From NCBI GenBank assembly GCA_019914995.1, contig CM034134.1, positions 3,490,145 through 3,554,144 of the forward strand: a stretch of DNA of 64,000 nt, written 5' to 3'. The stretch is from Acanthochlamys bracteata (taxonomy: Eukaryota; Streptophyta; Magnoliopsida; Pandanales; Velloziaceae). The notes below the pieces were generated by a model. It made no database searches and was not told the DNA's origin. It worked only from the letters and a program-made list of their open reading frames with translations. Shown piece after piece: positions 10,444 through 24,270 of the stretch (the first letter of the stretch is position 1; each line of letters opens with the position of its first letter). The translations under genes were made by a program, and so were the position numbers.

Positions 10444-13400
10444 TTACAGTTTTTCTGATGGCAAACAAGTTAGAGATTGAAAAATTCAATGAGAACAACT
10501 ATCCATTGTGGAGGATGAAGATTTTGGCAATTATAGTAAAAAAAAATTACTTTACTGCTTTGGAGGATCGTCTTGACAATATGACGGACGATAGATGGGA
10601 TGGAAAGAAATTCTATGTCAAATCTTTATCTTTCCAGCACAATAAGCGAAGAACAAGCTTGATATTATGCATGTTGGACAATAAGCGAAGGTTTCGCTGT
10701 TGGCACAAGACAAGAAAAGGAAATGGAATTATTGATGTAGTGACATGACATAGCACAAGAGGAACAAGCGGCAAGTAAAGTGTTTTGCTTGCGGAAAGCT
10801 TGGGCACTAAAAGCATGAGGGCAAATTGTTGGCCAAAGGAGGAAGTGCTAAATCCTCCAATTCTCAAGCATGTGTGCCATACAACTCGTATGAGGGCGAG
10901 GCTTTAATTGGCAAAATAGTAATTGTTACCGAAGACGAGTCGAAATTCCTTGATGTCCGGATTTTGGATTCAGCAGCATCTTGGCACATGACATTCATAA
11001 GAATTGGTTCTATGAGTATGTAGCTATTTGTGGAGGTAACGTGCGGATGGAAAATGACCAAGTCTTGAAGTTTATTGGAGTTGGTTCTCTCATGCTCAAT
11101 GGAGAAGATGGAAGGATTTGCCTCATCAATAAGGTACACTATGTGCTTGGCCTAACCAAAAATTTGATATCTCTATGACAATTTGATGACCTTAGCTACA
11201 AAACCCGAATAGAGGGTGTTATTATAATGGTCGTCCAGAATAAGCAACAAATCTTGAGGGGAGAGATTGGTTCCAACTTGTACCAAGTGCGTGGAATGAC
11301 ACTATCACATGGAGATACAAGTGTGGCATACGGCACTAGTTTAGAGGATGTAACTCGAATGTCGCACTTGAAATTGGGTCCCATTTCGAAGTATGGCCTT
11401 AAAATTCTCTGTGATCGAAAGTTCTTGTCAGGGCTATCCGAAGAATAAGTTGTCATTTTATGAGTAGTGTGTTACCGAAAAGCAACACAGTACCAAGTTT
11501 GGAAGATCATTCTCTAAGGTCAAAGCCATTCTTGACTTGGTTTCGGATGTGTGGAGTCATTATAGCTTCCACTTAGAGGAGTCAAATATTGGGTAACATT
11601 TATTGATAATTTTTCTATATGAAGCTAGGTGTATCCAATCCGAAAGAAGTTAGAGATCTTTGGTGTATCGAGTACTTTACAACTCGAGAGGAACTTAACT
11701 CCAGCAATAGGATCAAGTGTATACGGTCGGACAACGAAGGAGAATATAACAGCGATGAATTTCTCATTTTCATAGCCGAATAACAGATCAAACAACAGTC
11801 CACTGTGCCTTATACTCCATAACAAAATGAAGTTATGGAGAGGTTCAGTAGAACATTACTTGAGCGGGTAAGGGCTATGCTTAAAGGGGCCGATTTGGCT
11901 AACTCTTTTTGGACAGAGACAGCCAAGATGACTTGTTCTATATTTAGCCGCATCCTTTCAACTGCTATTGGGTTGAAAGTGCCAATGGAATTATCAACTG
12001 GTAATTTTGTTGATTATTCTCGTCTTTATATTTTTTGTTGTTCAGTATTTGTGATGTATGAATCACATGAGTGATCCAAGTTGGATCCTCAGTAGAGAAA
12101 GTGCATATTTATGGGGTAAGCTGAAGATGTTATGAGGTATCACTTGTGGGAACCTATTGCCCATAAGGTTTTGTTAAGAAGGGATCTGTTCTTTGCAAAG
12201 GACTAGCTGCAAAGGATATTATAAGGTGATGATGCCACTAGGAATGCCACTGGGAAGCAAGACTTGCTTCAGGACGAGATCATGGTGAATTCAGAGGAGG
12301 CAGAAGATGAGGAAGAAGACTCAGATTCTTTGCATGAACCAACAGATTGACATGAGGAAGAAGTTTCTAAGAATCTAACCCTTAGGCGTTCAACTCGTAA
12401 GAGAAAAGCCCTTGAGAGGATGAGAATTATTATTTAGAGCCTATGCCTAGCTGTACTTATAGTCTTCTTGTTGAAGAAAGAGAGCCAACAACTCCTAAGG
12501 AAGCATTGAATAGTCCTGCTGTTGCACGCCGGATGGAAGATACACAAGAAGAAATTGATGCACTCTATAAGAATATGACTTGGAACCAGCATCACTTCTT
12601 TAAGGTCGCAAAGCTCTTAGCAACAAGTGGATCTACAAGATCAAGCATGCTAGTAATGATCAAGTAAAACAGTATCGTGCCCGATTGGTTGTAAAAGGCT
12701 ATGGACAAAAAGGAGTCGACTTTGAAAACATCTTCCCTCCGGTGGTTCGCTTGGTAGCAATTCCGGTGGTCTTGGCATTGTTGACGTCATCGGATCTCCA
12801 CCTTGAGCAACTTGACGTGAAGACGGTATTCTTGCACAATGAGTTGGAAGAGGATATATACATGGTCCAACCAGAATGCTTTGCTGAGGAAGGCAAGGAG
12901 AATTTGGTTTGCTGGTTAGTCAAATCCCATTATGGGATTAATCAAGCACCAAGGTGCTTGTATAAGAAATTTGATGGTTGTATCGGAAGCCTCATATATA
13001 GCAAGCTGGTCTTGGACTCTTGTGCTTACACTGAGCAGTTTGACGGAGGTGAATATGTCATCTTGGTGTTGTTTGTGAATGATATGATTGTGGTGAGCCA
13101 AAGCATGGAATGCATCCAATAGTTGAAGGCTCAACTGCATAGTGAATTTGATAGAAAGACTTGGATCCTAATGACAAGTTTCTTGAAATACAGTTATGGC
13201 GAGATAGAGACTATAAGAAATCTGAATGTCCCAGGCTGGTTACCTGAGGAAAGTGTTACAGTAGTTTGGCATGCATACAAGTAAGTCGGTGTCTATCCAG
13301 CTCTATATTAGTTTCAAGTTATTTTCTTTGGGATGTCCTAACCAAGACAAGGAGAAGATAGAGATTTGTTGGTACCATATATATCTACAGTGGGAAGCCT

Positions 13401-13924
13401 TATGATGTCATGGTATGCACTTGGCCAGACATTGCCGAAGAAGTAAGAGTGACTAATGCAGACAATGAGCACTGGATGGCTGTCAAGAGAATTCTTCGGT
13501 ATATTAAGGGTACTCTAGATGTTGCATCGTATTACAGAGGGTTTGAATGTCTTGTCAAAGATTTTGTGGACTCGGACTATGCAGGTGATCTTGATAGGAG
13601 GAAATCCTCTTCTGAATATGTGTTCACCCTTACAGGTAGTATTGTTAGCTAGTGTTCGAAATTGCAATCTGTTATAGCTCTTTCCACAACAGAAGCGGTG
13701 TATATGGCAGCAACACAAGCATGCAAGGAGGGCATCTGGATGAAGAGATTGCTGGAGGAATTCTGTTACAAGCATGAGTCTTTGCCTCTATGTTATGATA
13801 GCCAAAGTGTGCTACATCTTGCAGACATCTAGCATTTTCATTTCAGAACAAAACTCGCTGAAGTGCAATAGTACTTTATTCGTGATGTGGTTTCTAGTGG
13901 CAAAGTGTCCTTAAGTGAGAGATT

Positions 13925-14433
13925 TGTTGAATGTAAAGCCACTTTGATGAGATTTTCATCAAGCAGTCTACAAGTAGCTGCTGGTAGTCCACCATTTAGT
14001 CAAACATAGCGACTTTTATAGATATGTCTAGATTCATGAGGAAGTTATGTCCAGATTCACTTTGGCAGATTCATAGAAAGTTATGCCAAGGAGGTGGTTA
14101 CCAAGCCGAAGAGTTCCCTTAGGGAGTTAGTTATTTAGTGGATTAGCTATGAAAGAGTTTTCCAGTATACTGTATATATGTCCCAAATGTGTGGGATTTG
14201 AAATAAGAAAGCATAATTGTAAGCCAACATTGTAATCTTATCGCATAGTGATATTTCTTTGGTGTGACCACACGATTGTGGGATTTTTCTCGTTTTTATC
14301 CACGTTTATTTTTGTGTTTATGTGATTGCCTTATTCATATCTAACAATCTCAACTTGGATTGCAAGATTCTAGTGTGTGCCAATTACTTCGCTATGCTAT
14401 TTTTTGTTCGTGTACACCGCCGGATTTGCAGCA
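13925..14433 (+). repeat. 3' LTR of copia 1
   Basis: It begins TGTTGAATGTAAAGCC after the purine-rich AAGTGAGAGATT. It shares blocks with the 5' LTR, such as TATGTCCAGATTCA, CCCAAATGTGTGGGA and GTGTGACCACAC. It ends near GCAGCA at 14433, where the 5' LTR has CCAACA. Confidence 0.85.
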
Positions 14434-14661
14434 ATTTGCTTTCGATAGCAAGGGCAATAAGAAGAAAGTTCGACTGATGTTAGGCCTTCTTACAAACCAA
14501 TATCTAAAAGCCGTGCATTACTTCTTTCATTATTCTCATTCCATTTTATTCGGATTTTGTTGATCTTCTCCTACAATTCAAACAAAAGCTAAGATTGAGG
14601 AGGATAGCACAACTTATAAGATTCATAATTCTAGTAGTACTGCTAATTCATTATTGGTACT
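14434..14661. other. Short spacer between copia 1 and the Del solo LTR
   Basis: No gene or repeat end is recognised here. The last five bases (GTACT, 14657-14661) are the left target duplication of the solo LTR that follows. Confidence 0.5.
14657..14661. repeat. Left 5-bp target duplication of the solo LTR (GTACT)
   Basis: GTACT immediately precedes TGTCACGACTCG. It matches the GTACT at 30209-30213 after the other LTR end. Confidence 0.85.
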
Positions 14662-16286
14662 TGTCACGACTCGACTCTAGGCCGTGATCGACATTGAGCT
14701 AAACTAGGTTCAAGTAAGACTAAGCTTAGGTCAACTTAGTAAGCCTAATCAAAATGCTAGCAAAACACCAAGTACAGAATTTTTCATAATTTCAGCAAAA
14801 TCTCCCCTAAAAAATTCGAAGGGAAATCTTACGAATTAGAATACTATAATAAGCAACAACAACTTACTCACGAGGACACCAAAATAACCTTCAAATTTCA
14901 AATTTTTATCATTAATAAAAAAATACTAAAATAGACTACTACAAGCCGATAACATTAAATTAATGACCTAAGAATATAAATACAATTCAACATAATACAC
15001 AATAGAAAGAAAACCTAAAAGTCCATAAAAGTTACAGGGCCTACTTAAAACAAGAGCATACCACCATCACGTCATTTCGATCCACCTCAGCAAACACCCA
15101 CTCAAATGTAGCTCTACTCTACAACAACTAGGGGAGGCCAAAGAAAGAAAAAGGCTGAGCTCAATCTCAGAGGTGTCAAACTTAAATGCTCGATTGTAGG
15201 TATCTAATGCATTATCTAGCTGTTATTTGCTTACTTATCTACATGTTACAGATGCATCGACAAAGTAGAGCATGCTTTACCAAATCCTAGGCTATCCCAT
15301 ACCGACCTAGTTTTAGTAAGGACAGATACTCGGAGCATGACATGCTGCACACAACACCTTTTTCTCATATCAAGTGGTTATTTTATGCGAGTGTTCTATT
15401 CTTTAATTTTCATATTTATGCACGCATATACCAAGTATATGTCTTTATCTTATTGACGATATGCTTGGATACATTTATCAATACGAGTAGGAATCTCTAT
15501 AGGTCATCCACTAGAACATGTTAAATGCAATGTGCGTCATGCAAAAGCGTCATAGTCATAAAGCTCAAGCGATCGCATGAGACCATGTCTCCAACTCACA
15601 TCATAATGCTATGAATATAAACACATGCACGCGAATAAGGGAGTAAGCTTATATATTGTATGTCTCAATGAAGTCTCATCCATCTTCATTTACTAATCTA
15701 GCGTAGCGAAGATGTCCGAATGCATACTTTTACAATTACGAGCAATAGGTCAAGTACATATCTATATTATTTATATGTATGATTATGCATGCATATGTAT
15801 TAATATTTATGATTTGACATTTGTTAGAAAATTAAGATGGAGTATAGGATCAAATGCATGCCTATATCATCTATATATGTCATCGTGCATGCACATATAT
15901 CTACCTACATGAGGTGACACTGGTGAGGGAATCAGGATCAAAAAAGTGAAAACCTAGTCTCTAGCGCAATCTACCAAACAGGCACTCATACCTGAGCAAG
16001 GTACAAGCATCCAGAGTGATCGGTCCGGATGGGTTGTGCTAACGCTCACACGTGGCATGTGTCTAATAATATAGTGGTCATAGGTGAGTGCCCACCGCAT
16101 ACCCACCTAGGTCTTGATCTTAGCCCCCGAGTCGCCTGCCCTCTCATAGCGTGAGTATATATAATAATAGGTGAATCAAACTCAAGCATCTACAGGCATT
16201 TGTCATATGTCACATACTTATGCATATATTCATAATCAACCAGGCATAAAGCCTCTAGTAGTTCCATTTCGCAATATGTCCATATA

Positions 16287-16289
16287 CAT
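16287..16289. repeat. Left 3-bp target duplication of CACTA 1 (CAT)
   Basis: CAT precedes the CACTC terminus and matches the CAT at 28622-28624 just after the right terminus. Confidence 0.8.
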
Positions 16290-16304
16290 CACTCTTACAA
16301 TAAT

Positions 16305-16735
16305 TAGCATTACCGACTGAATTTTACCAATCAAAAACTTGTAGTAGGTAAATTCGTCAAACACCGACTGACTACGAAACCGTCGGTATTTTTAATAAGT
16401 TTACCGACTATTTACTAAATTAGTCGGAATATAAACAAATTACCGACTAACTAACCAGTTAGTCGGTATAGGCTATGTATATTACCGACAGTATACTATA
16501 TCAGTCGGTAGTGGATATATTTTACCGACTAGGAACTAGTTCAGTCGGTAATGAGTTTGTAAGTTTCCGACTGTATACTTTATAGTCGGTAGTGGATATA
16601 TGTTACCGACTAGGAACTATTTCAGTCGGTAATGTGGATGTATATTACCGACTAAGTTACAGATCAGTCGGCATATTGATATATATTTTCGACTGATGTG
16701 CTGGTTCAGTCGGTAATGTGTCTAAATTAACCCGA
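16305..16735. repeat. Left subterminal repeat array of CACTA 1
   Basis: About 430 bp holds many copies, in both orientations, of a 10-12 bp motif: ACCGACTGA, TTACCGACTA and their reverse form CAGTCGGTAAT. Neighbouring units often pair as inverted repeats, such as TTACCGACTA followed by AGTCGGTAAT. In En/Spm elements such motifs bind the TnpA protein. A binding role here is inferred from the family. Confidence 0.9.
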
Positions 16736-18567
16736 CTCAAACCAGTTACCCATCATTTTCTCCCAACTCTAAAAACCTAGGTTTTCGCTGGAGGTTTTCT
16801 CTTACCGGTGATTGCTCGTCTGCAGGTGAGGTTTAGCTCCATCTCACTGGAATTGCTGCCGTCTGATGCTACCTGTTCTAATTCGGTCTCCATCTCGTCG
16901 GATTGAGCTCCATCTCGCTAGATTTTGTTGGAGCCGTTGTCTTGCTAGAAATTGCACAACCGCCGTTGTCATCTCGCTGGAAATAGGTAAGCATCTAGGC
17001 ATTCATCTTCAACTGCTTGAATGTAAAAAGGCAAGAGTCAGTTCAAAAATTGACAAAAAATATGTTAATGACACAGTACTAGAACTAGTAACGGTTTTAG
17101 TGAATCGTTTCAACTGAATTTATTTCTGATAAGGGCAACTTGCTAGATTGCGGCAACTTCAAGTCGAAGGAATAGCTTTGGACCATGTAGAGGTTTCATA
17201 TAGTACTATTATTGTTATTTGTGTCTTGGTTACCAATGAATAACTTCATAAACAAACTCCAAGAAAGCCCTAGATACCTCTACTTTTAACAATTTGGAAC
17301 GCTCCTGCAGCAACACCGACTAAAGCTTTGTAAAATACAAGAAATAGCCCACATTGAAGGTATTGCACACTATAAAGAAAGAAAGGATCTGTATATGAGT
17401 TAGCTAGGAAACCCATTTAGATGCTTATATAAATTTGATTTTAGAATGAGGATGATGATCTAAACAATCTGTTATAACTATAGTAGTGGTCCTCTTCTCT
17501 CCCTTCTTCTCTCTAATTCTCTACATATTACTGTGTAAGTTTCTTCATTCTTTCCTTTCCTTTCCTTTCCTTCCACTGGTTTTTATGCAGGTCACATCTT
17601 TGAACCTCCTCAGCGTCAAAAAGATTGGTTCTTTTTTTTTAAAATGGTTTTGAAAGTATTCTACCAATTCTATAATGGTTGCTTGAGTGTTCTTTTAATT
17701 GGGTATAAGAGTATTTTCCATGGTTTTAAGGTTTTGAGGTGTTGGTATTGTCTGATGGGATTTAGGAAGTAAGGATTTTTGGTGACTCATAGAAGAGAGT
17801 AGGGTTGATTCCTGACAAGAATTATGCACTGTGAGGATGTCTTTTCAATCACTGAGCAGGGAATAAGATCTTGGTGTTTTGTGGGGTCTTGTTAAATTTT
17901 TGTTTGTAAAGTTGGAAGAAATATATCATATGTGTAGATCCTCAAACATATGTTGTTCTATTTTAAGTCTTCACATATATGTAGGAATGAATAATCAACA
18001 AATTTTATAACATCCTTTTTGTCTACAATCAAAACTTATATTAGTGGATAAAACTATCTTCTACATAAAGGCAATTTGGTAAACATTTGCTAGCCTCCAT
18101 CTTTCATGGATTATATATAATGTGACGTACTAATTACCTGGGAATGAAATATTAAAGTAATTCGAATTAATGCTTTCTTCACCTAAGTAGCTGTAGGAAT
18201 AACCAAGCAAACGATAATAGTGTTTAAAGCTTTTAGTTTAATCTAGTTAAAGGCATGGCGCACCTATTACTACGTTTTTAGGCAAAGCAACTATTTCCAA
18301 TTTGTGTAATCAATAAGTTTAATCATAATGTTTAGAGAATTCCATTAAGACATTGAAATGCATTTTCACTTTCAGACAGACATCGGTTAAGTTGTAAAGA
18401 CACGAAGAAGGTACTTAAGAAGCTCTCAAATAAATGAAACTTATTTGATATATAATTGCTCCAACACAAAGCTAGTCTAAGTACTTGATCAACAATGAAA
18501 GTTAGGATAGAGGTTAAGTCAAGAACCAAACTCATCTACTATAAAAGAAATCATCGATTTAAAGCTG

Positions 18568-18570
<3 letters not shown>

Positions 18571-18600
<30 letters not shown>
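18571..18600. repeat. TA microsatellite
   Basis: A run of about 14 TA units within the left non-coding part of CACTA 1. Confidence 0.9.
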
Positions 18601-18602
<2 letters not shown>

Positions 18603-20330
18603 CATTTCAAGGTCTTCATATATACCTTAACACTTCAACATATATACAAAAGATCCAATGCAAAGACCATAATGAAATATATCTTAGACAACAAAGCATA
18701 TCCATCATGCTAACTCTGTTTGAAATCTTTTATGATGAGGATAGGAAGCAATGCCCTATAGTTCAGTTTTGACTATTTCAGTACGTATTTTACCAAGTGA
18801 ATATTTCATTTTGTTGTTTCATTTTATAAGATTTTGTACAATTTGATTATACCACTCATATTGCTTAAAAAAAGTACTTCAATTCAAAGGTGAAGTTGCC
18901 ATATTAACAACTGATCAACACAAAATAGCGAAAGTTAACAAGATGCCACTAACTCATCTATTAGATTTCTCAAAATCAGTGGGATAAAATGTAATCATTT
19001 GTGGAAAACAAGCAATTTTAACCCATCATTAAAAATTTGTGTTCTTGTGAAGTTAGCTAAATTAACGATTTTAACTCTCTTGACTCAATAAGTAGTTCCT
19101 AAAAACCAAGCTCATATGTTATAATAATTTTTTCTTTAGTCATAAGAAGAAAGTTGTATGTTGTATGTCATCCAGCTCTCTTCATCACCAGTTATCTCAT
19201 CTTTTTGGGTATACCTTATAAATGGAATGAGATGCACTTTTTGAGTTTGAAGTTAGAAGATGAATGTTAGAGTTTTAAAAGTAGGGTTTTATGGTAGAAC
19301 TCTATGATACACATTTATCCTTACTAACAAAAGGTCGGTGAAACAACCTAACAAAAAACCATAAAGTAGGAGTATTAGTCATCCTACTATAGTAAATGGT
19401 AGCCGTTTTGAAGCTACTAACAAATTTCTCTTGTTCCTGCTGGAGGAGTATAAGTTAATTAGGATCAAGAGATGGTTGTTACTGTTGATTATCTGGCAAT
19501 TGCTATATCAATATAGATGCCCTTGCCGTAGATTCTTTGGATTAGAAGAGAGACGTATTTTCAAAAGTTTCTTTATAATGTTCATGAGATCCTTCTGTGC
19601 TTATTGTTGAATTCAAGATCCTTATATGTTGAGCAATAGCTATATGCTAGATAGGTCCACATTCACAAAACATGTATATTTTGTAGAGCTTCTATTTCAA
19701 TTTTTACCATATACATGTGTTAGATATTTTTCATATAGTCTTTTGTCTGTAGGAGTAGAAAAGAATGATGTTTATTGGTAGGATACCGAGTTTAACTTAT
19801 ACCTATGCATGAAACTTGTGGCTTTTGAAACTACTTTATAATGTAACTTCAAATTTCTAGTAGTTATGTTGTACAAGCTGTTACCTTTCTTGAGTTTTGA
19901 AATATAGCTTGTGTTAGAAATCATACCTCGTGTTAGAAATCATCAAAATGTCCACCACAAAAAAGCTTGTTAAACAAACAATTGGAAGAGGTAAAGGTTT
20001 ACCATGAGATACCGCATGATAACTACATAAATACATTGAGATTATATATGAAGCCGTATTCGTGTAAACAATAGACAATACTTAATTATAGAACTTTGTA
20101 GAATGTCTTCTTTCTTTTTTTGGAGAAGGGAATGTCGGCTATGTTTATTATTAAAATTCTTCAACAATGGATCCTTAATTTACGTACATATACATGACGT
20201 CAGTTACTTGTACGGATGATATTTGTGAGAGTAATAGGAAATGTCTTTTCATGCTTCTTCTAATATTATGAATATCGCTTTCGTAGTGTTAGAGATACAA
20301 TTGAGAAGTACAAGAAAACTTATAGTGGTG

Positions 20331-20370
20331 TTATATATATATATATATATACACACACACGTGTATATAT
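20331..20370. repeat. TA/CA compound microsatellite
   Basis: A TA run passes into a short ACAC run and back to TATA just before the TNP2 gene of CACTA 1. Confidence 0.85.
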
Positions 20371-20465
20371 TAAGTATTACTTATTAGAGTAAATAATATA
20401 TTTCAAATGAATGTAATAATGTACATATATTCTACTCCGGCTAATGTACCTTATTATGGAATAGG

Positions 20466-23400
20466 ATGGATAAGAGTTGGATACATAATCCTGATAAGTT
20501 GTCGGAGGAGTATACAAATGGAGTCCGCTCCTTTATGCAATTTGCTAAAGATCATTTGCAGAATGTTAGCGAGATGTATTGTCCATGTGCGACGTTGTTT
20601 GAATAAATATTCAAACATGCTCGATGTGGTATACATGCATTTACTTGTGAATGGTTTTATGGCGTCTTACACGAGATGGAACTTACATGGATAAGTCACT
20701 CATCAAGGTAATCAAAGTCTTGGTGTTCGTAGAGATGAGACTCCAATGAGACATGTTGAAGACGAAGAATATGATGAAATGTTTGAAATTTTGGAGGATA
20801 TACGTAGGGGTGGTGTTGTGGATTTAGAGATCCCTCAAGTAGCTACGGAGGGCGACAGACGTCAACCCGTTGTTAGTGAAGGGTCTTCAGTTGCAGCAGA
20901 TGATATTAATAGATATGACAAATTGCTTGAAGATGTCGAGAAGCCATCGTACGAGGGATGTACGATTTCAAAATTATCATTCTTCATAAAATTGCTGCAT
21001 GTTAAGGTGCTTAATCGTTGGAGCAACAAAGCTTTTAGTATGCTGCTTGATCTTTTGAATGATGCATTTCTGAAAGGGCATTTACTTCCTTCGTCTTACT
21101 ATCAATGTGGAAAGATTCTGAAGGATTTAGGTTTGGGATAGGAACCTATTGCTGCATGCGAGAATGATTGTGTTCTTTTTAGAAAGGAGTTGGTAAACGA
21201 GGAGAAGTGCCCAGAATGCAATTCATCAAAGCGGAAGGTTAATGATTGCACCGGTAAGAAGGTTTCCAGGAAAGTGCTTCGTCATTTTCCATTAGTACCT
21301 AGACTGCGACGATTTTACATGTCAAGAAAGATAGCCTTGGATATGAGATGGCATAAGGAGAAACGTGTAGATAACCCTGAGATTTTGAGACATCCTGCAG
21401 ATGCTGAGGCTTGGAAGGATTTGATGTGAAGTTTCCATGGTTTGCTAGTGATGCTCGAAACTTACGACTTGGCCTGGCGACTGATGGATTCAATCCTTTT
21501 GGAGATATGAGCAATGCATATAGCTGCTGGCCTGTTATTTTAATGCCGTACAATTTACCTCCATGGATGTGCATGAAAGAGCCATACTTTATTATAACAC
21601 TTTTAATTCTTGGAAAACAATCACCTGGTAGAGACATTGATGTATATCTTCAGCCACTAATTGAAGAGTTGAAGGAGCTGCGGGATAACGGAGTTTCAAC
21701 ATATGACGCCGTCTCCAATACGATATTTCAATTGCATGCAGCTGTTCTATGGACCGTAAATGATTTTCCTGCATATGGAGTTTTATCCGGGTGGAGCACA
21801 AAAGGCTACTTGGCATGTCTCATATGCAACGAATATACATCTTCTGTCAAACTTAGAGACAAAATTGGTTATCTCGGCCACCGTCGCTATTTGCCGAGCA
21901 ACCATCCATATAGGAGTAAAAAATTCAATGGAAAGCAAGAAGTAGCACTACCACCTCCTAAATTGTCAATTGATGAATTGTTAGAACAGATGGATATTGT
22001 TAAAGACGTGAAGTTTGGAAAGCCTACATGTGGTAAGAAGAGGAAGCGCACATTCGAGGAGCTTAATTGGACCAAAAAAAGTATTTTTTTGTAACTACCA
22101 TATTGGAAGGATCTCATAATTCGTCACAACTTGATGTCATGCATATCGGAAAAAATATTTGTGATAATATCTTGGGAACTTTGATGAATATAGATAAGAA
22201 GACGAAGGATACTCTGAAGGCTCGTTGGGACCTAGAAGATCTAGATATACGACGCGAGAATGCATACAAAGAAATTGGATACCAATAAGTGGGAGAAACC
22301 AATTGTGGCGTACACACTATCATCTCAGGAAAGAAGGAAATTTTGTGAATTTCTTAAGTCTGTAAGATTCCTTATGGATATGCTGCATCTATTTCGAGAT
22401 GTGTAAATATGGTGGATGGGAGAATCTCGGAGTTGAAGAGTCATGATAATCATGTGATGTTGCAGCACTTACTGCCTATTGGTTTACGTGGGTATCTCAA
22501 AAAAAAAAAGTGTTAGAAGTAATCAGTGAACTTGAAAGATTTTTCAGAGAATTATGTGCAAAGACTTTAAAATTGGATGGATTGAGAGAGTTACAGCATA
22601 ACATTGTGGTTATTCTTTGCAAGCTTGAGATTATATTTCCTCCGGCATTTTTTGATATCATGACACATTTAGTTGTGCACTTGCGGGATGAAGCTATCAA
22701 AGGAGGTCCTGTTCATTATAAATGGATGTATCCTATAGAGAGGTGAATTTTATTATGGGAATCTCAAATTTCTCATTTAATTTTCTATTGGAATCATATA
22801 AAAATGTTTATTTCATCTATATTTGTAGGACTGTTGGTACACTTGAAGCGTCTGTTCCTTATAGAGCACGTCCAGAAGGCTCTATAGCAGAATCTTACAC
22901 AACAAATGAGTGTCTTATTTTTTACTCTAGATATTTGCGAGGGTTGGAGACTAGATTTAATCGACAAGAACGACATAAAGATGGAGAGAAACAGGTGGAT
23001 ACAACATTATCTGTATTTTCTCAAAAGGTTCGACCCTTAGGTAAGGCAAACCAAATTCTCCTCACAGAAGAGGAATATAATTTAACACATTGGTTTGTCT
23101 TAAATTACTGTAATGAAGTCGTTCCATATCTCAAGTAAGTATTTACAATTTAAAAATGTTCTCTATTTTTTTAGCCTTTGTCATTAACACCTTATAAGAT
23201 TGCAAGTGACTTACTAAGGAATATTTACAGTGAGCATAAGGAGCTTCTCAAAGTTGAGAGTCCACTTAACTTAGAAACAAGGGAAAGAGATGGATTTCCT
23301 ACGTGGTTTAAAAATCGAGTATGAAATACTATATCAATATATACATATATATTGAATTTGAGATTTTAATTATGGCCAATATTTTTTTTAAATACTTATT

Positions 23401-24152
23401 TCTTATATATTTTTATTAAAAATGAGACGTACTGATGTCAGTACGCAAGAGAACTCGGATGATCTATATTCACTAGCCCTTGGTCCAGATAAACATGCCA
23501 TTAGGTATTCTGGATGCATTGTCAATGGAGTGAAATTTCTCACATACAAACGCTAACGTCGTTTGTTGACTCAAAATAGTGGAATTTGTGTGCAAGGAGA
23601 TCATAAAGATCAAATTTTAAATTTCGTATGGTTTTCTGAGTGATGTCTTGATTTTGACATATCCTAGGGGCCATCAAGTCTTTCTATTCAAATGTGAATG
23701 GTTTGACTTAGATCATAGAAAACCCATCAGGATTGATGATGACTTTACTAGCATCAACTTTACAAAAAAATGGTACCAAAATGATCCATTCATGTTTCCT
23801 ATGAATGTGACTCAAGTATTTTATGTTCCTGATACAAAGCAAGGTAATGATTGGGTTATTGTACAACAATCGCAACATCGATATTTATTTCATCCCTCGT
23901 TGTTTGGAGAGTGCTGCGATGACGGAGACACAAATATTGGTGATGATATGATAATCGCAGAGAATAATGCTTATCAAGAAGTGGAAAGTTCAAACGTAAG
24001 AGTCTCAAATAGATCATCTAAATTAGATAGTTGAACTTGATCATGAAGTGATTGATGTTTTGGACGAGCAAGAAGGCATTTAGACTAGTGATGGTGAAAA
24101 TGGAAATAAAAGCTCGGACGAGTACAGCCGTAGTGATGATGATTACAATTGA
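20466..24152 (+). pseudogene. TNP2-type CACTA transposase gene, decayed
   Basis: The encoded protein would cut and move CACTA elements. The start MDKSWI at 20466 is the canonical N-terminus of plant TNP2 proteins (MDKSWM...EY.NGV). The DDE-type core (Transposase_21) spans about 21190-22290: FPWFASDARNLRLGLATDGF, then AYGVLSGWSTKGYLACLICN and LDVMHIGKNICDNILGTLMN. The DUF4218 region follows (about 22430-22830, LLPIGLRGYL and HYKWMYPIER), then DUF4216 (about 23640-23870, DDFTSINFTKKWYQNDPF). An intron with GT-AG ends is visible at 22743-22828, and others follow 23135 and 23320. It is dead: a stop lies near 20597, the frame shifts near 20695, 21420 and in the A/T run near 22080, and a stop lies at 21139. 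The reading ends with an acidic tail at 24152. A second gene, Transposase_24, starts 119 bp further on. Confidence 0.9.
22743..22828 (+). other. Intron in the CACTA 1 TNP2 pseudogene
   Basis: The 86-bp segment has GT and AG ends. Removing it joins WMYPIE to RTVGTLEASV, matching the continuous family reading through this point. Confidence 0.75.
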
Positions 24153-24270
24153 ATTAATCTCATGTGAGTTTTAACTCAATCTTGTATAATTATTTTAATC
24201 TATTTCACTTTTAATTCTAGATTTCATTTTTTAAACTTTGTATACAGGTGTTTTTTATTAATTTATCTTT

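Larger units (their letters stand above)
9873..14433 (+). mobile_element. Ty1/copia (Tork/TNT-like) retrotransposon 1, both LTRs
   Basis: It has two related LTRs (9873-10429 and 13925-14433), a methionine-tRNA-like primer site and coding relics in full copia order. Gag: FNENNYPLWRMKIL, about 10459-10600. Zinc knuckle: CFACGKLGH, about 10780. Protease: LDSAASWHMT, about 10966. Pre-integrase and integrase: MERFSRTLLERVRAMLKGA, 11835. Reverse transcriptase: HLEQLDVKTVFLHNELEED, 12800. RNase H: 13410-13800, DFVDSDYAGDLDRRKS. The layout is whole but the coding part is heavily broken (more than ten breaks by eye). The LTRs differ at many sites, so it is old. I found no clear target duplication. Confidence 0.9.
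16740..20465. other. Left non-coding interior of CACTA 1
   Basis: About 3.7 kb lies between the subterminal repeats and the first transposase codons. I see no protein-like reading longer than chance. It is AT-rich, with a TTTCC-run near 17550-17573 and TA microsatellites near 18571-18600 and 20331-20350. It probably holds the promoter and untranslated leader of the TNP2 transcript. Confidence 0.5.

Noticed and set aside
15342-15912. Short hydrophobic plus-strand ORFs in the Del LTR
   Set aside because: They are Ile/Tyr-rich readings of AT-rich LTR sequence with ATATAT and GCATGC motifs; they have no family match.
21299-21637. Minus-strand ORFs overlapping the TNP2 core
   Set aside because: They are antisense shadows of the plus-strand transposase, which has clear family motifs.
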